Part shown: piece by piece, positions 6,081-6,160 of the stretch | Numbering within the stretch: position 1 is the stretch's first letter | Layout of the letters: every line of letters starts with the position of its first letter | Assembly: GCA_031254955.1 (NCBI GenBank) | Contig: JAIRTK010000443.1 | Span: forward strand, 1 to 6,160 | Source of the DNA: Opitutaceae bacterium | GTDB taxonomy: Bacteria; Verrucomicrobiota; Verrucomicrobiia; Opitutales; Opitutaceae | DNA: 6,160 nucleotides | Direction: 5' to 3' | Program-made: the position numbers and the translations under genes | Notes under the pieces: model-generated | The model's database searches: none | What the model saw: only the letters and a program-made list of their open reading frames with translations | Told to the model about the DNA's origin: nothing

Positions 6081-6160
6081 CACGCATGGGCGCAAGTCAT
6101 GGCTGCGGGCGTCACCATGCGCGGGGGTTCGGTGCGCCAAAGTTTTTTCGTTTTCATGGG
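6081..6160. other. Right-edge sequence, unassigned
   Basis: Nothing firm is seen. CGCATGG (6083-6089) and CCATGCG (6115-6121) form a 7-bp inverted repeat. Plus-strand frames from ATG 6086, 6099 and 6117 stay open to the edge, so the start of another gene is possible, but the stretch is too short to judge. Confidence 0.2.

Overview
The window looks like ordinary chromosome from a high-GC bacterium. Its coding part is an MFS exporter gene on the minus strand (cut off by the left edge), then argB, rpsO and pnp on the plus strand. The right end is a non-coding stretch holding a compact repeat element. I infer a Verrucomicrobiota-type genome, perhaps Opitutaceae, from the general look of the proteins, the GC-rich third codon positions and the lack of Shine-Dalgarno motifs at the starts. 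No marker in the window proves this, so the taxonomy is tentative.

Layout. Positions 1-1281 (minus) encode almost all of a 12-helix DHA3-type MFS exporter with an unusual Ala/Ser/Pro-rich linker between its two halves. A 182-bp gap separates it from the divergently transcribed argB (1464-2348), the second enzyme of arginine biosynthesis, which carries the features of arginine-feedback-sensitive enzymes. Positions 2349-2875 hold no full-size gene. They contain a 54-codon minus-strand open frame that may be a broken alkyltransferase gene, a poly-C tract, and four hairpins leading into rpsO. rpsO (2876-3139, ribosomal protein S15) and pnp (3481-5661, polynucleotide phosphorylase) form the widely conserved rpsO-pnp pair. 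They are separated by a long hairpin and a C-rich, G-poor leader. A strong intrinsic terminator at 5758-5789 ends the unit.

From about 5890 to 6080 there is a nested inverted-repeat structure: two tandem 22-bp repeats, a third copy inverted at the far end, and inside them a pair of head-to-head REP-like palindromes with GTAG/CTAC feet. The two palindromes differ only by a compensatory base-pair change. This is the most interesting item in the window and may be a small non-autonomous mobile element. The last 80 bases carry nothing I can assign.

How the genes relate. S15 is a 30S subunit protein and PNPase is a 3'-5' exoribonuclease. Their co-transcription and post-transcriptional control are known from other bacteria, and the folded and C-rich leaders seen here are the likely places for such control. 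argB and the exporter have no evident functional tie to them. Across the window the plus strand is richer in C than G whichever strand is coding, which suggests a replication-strand bias.
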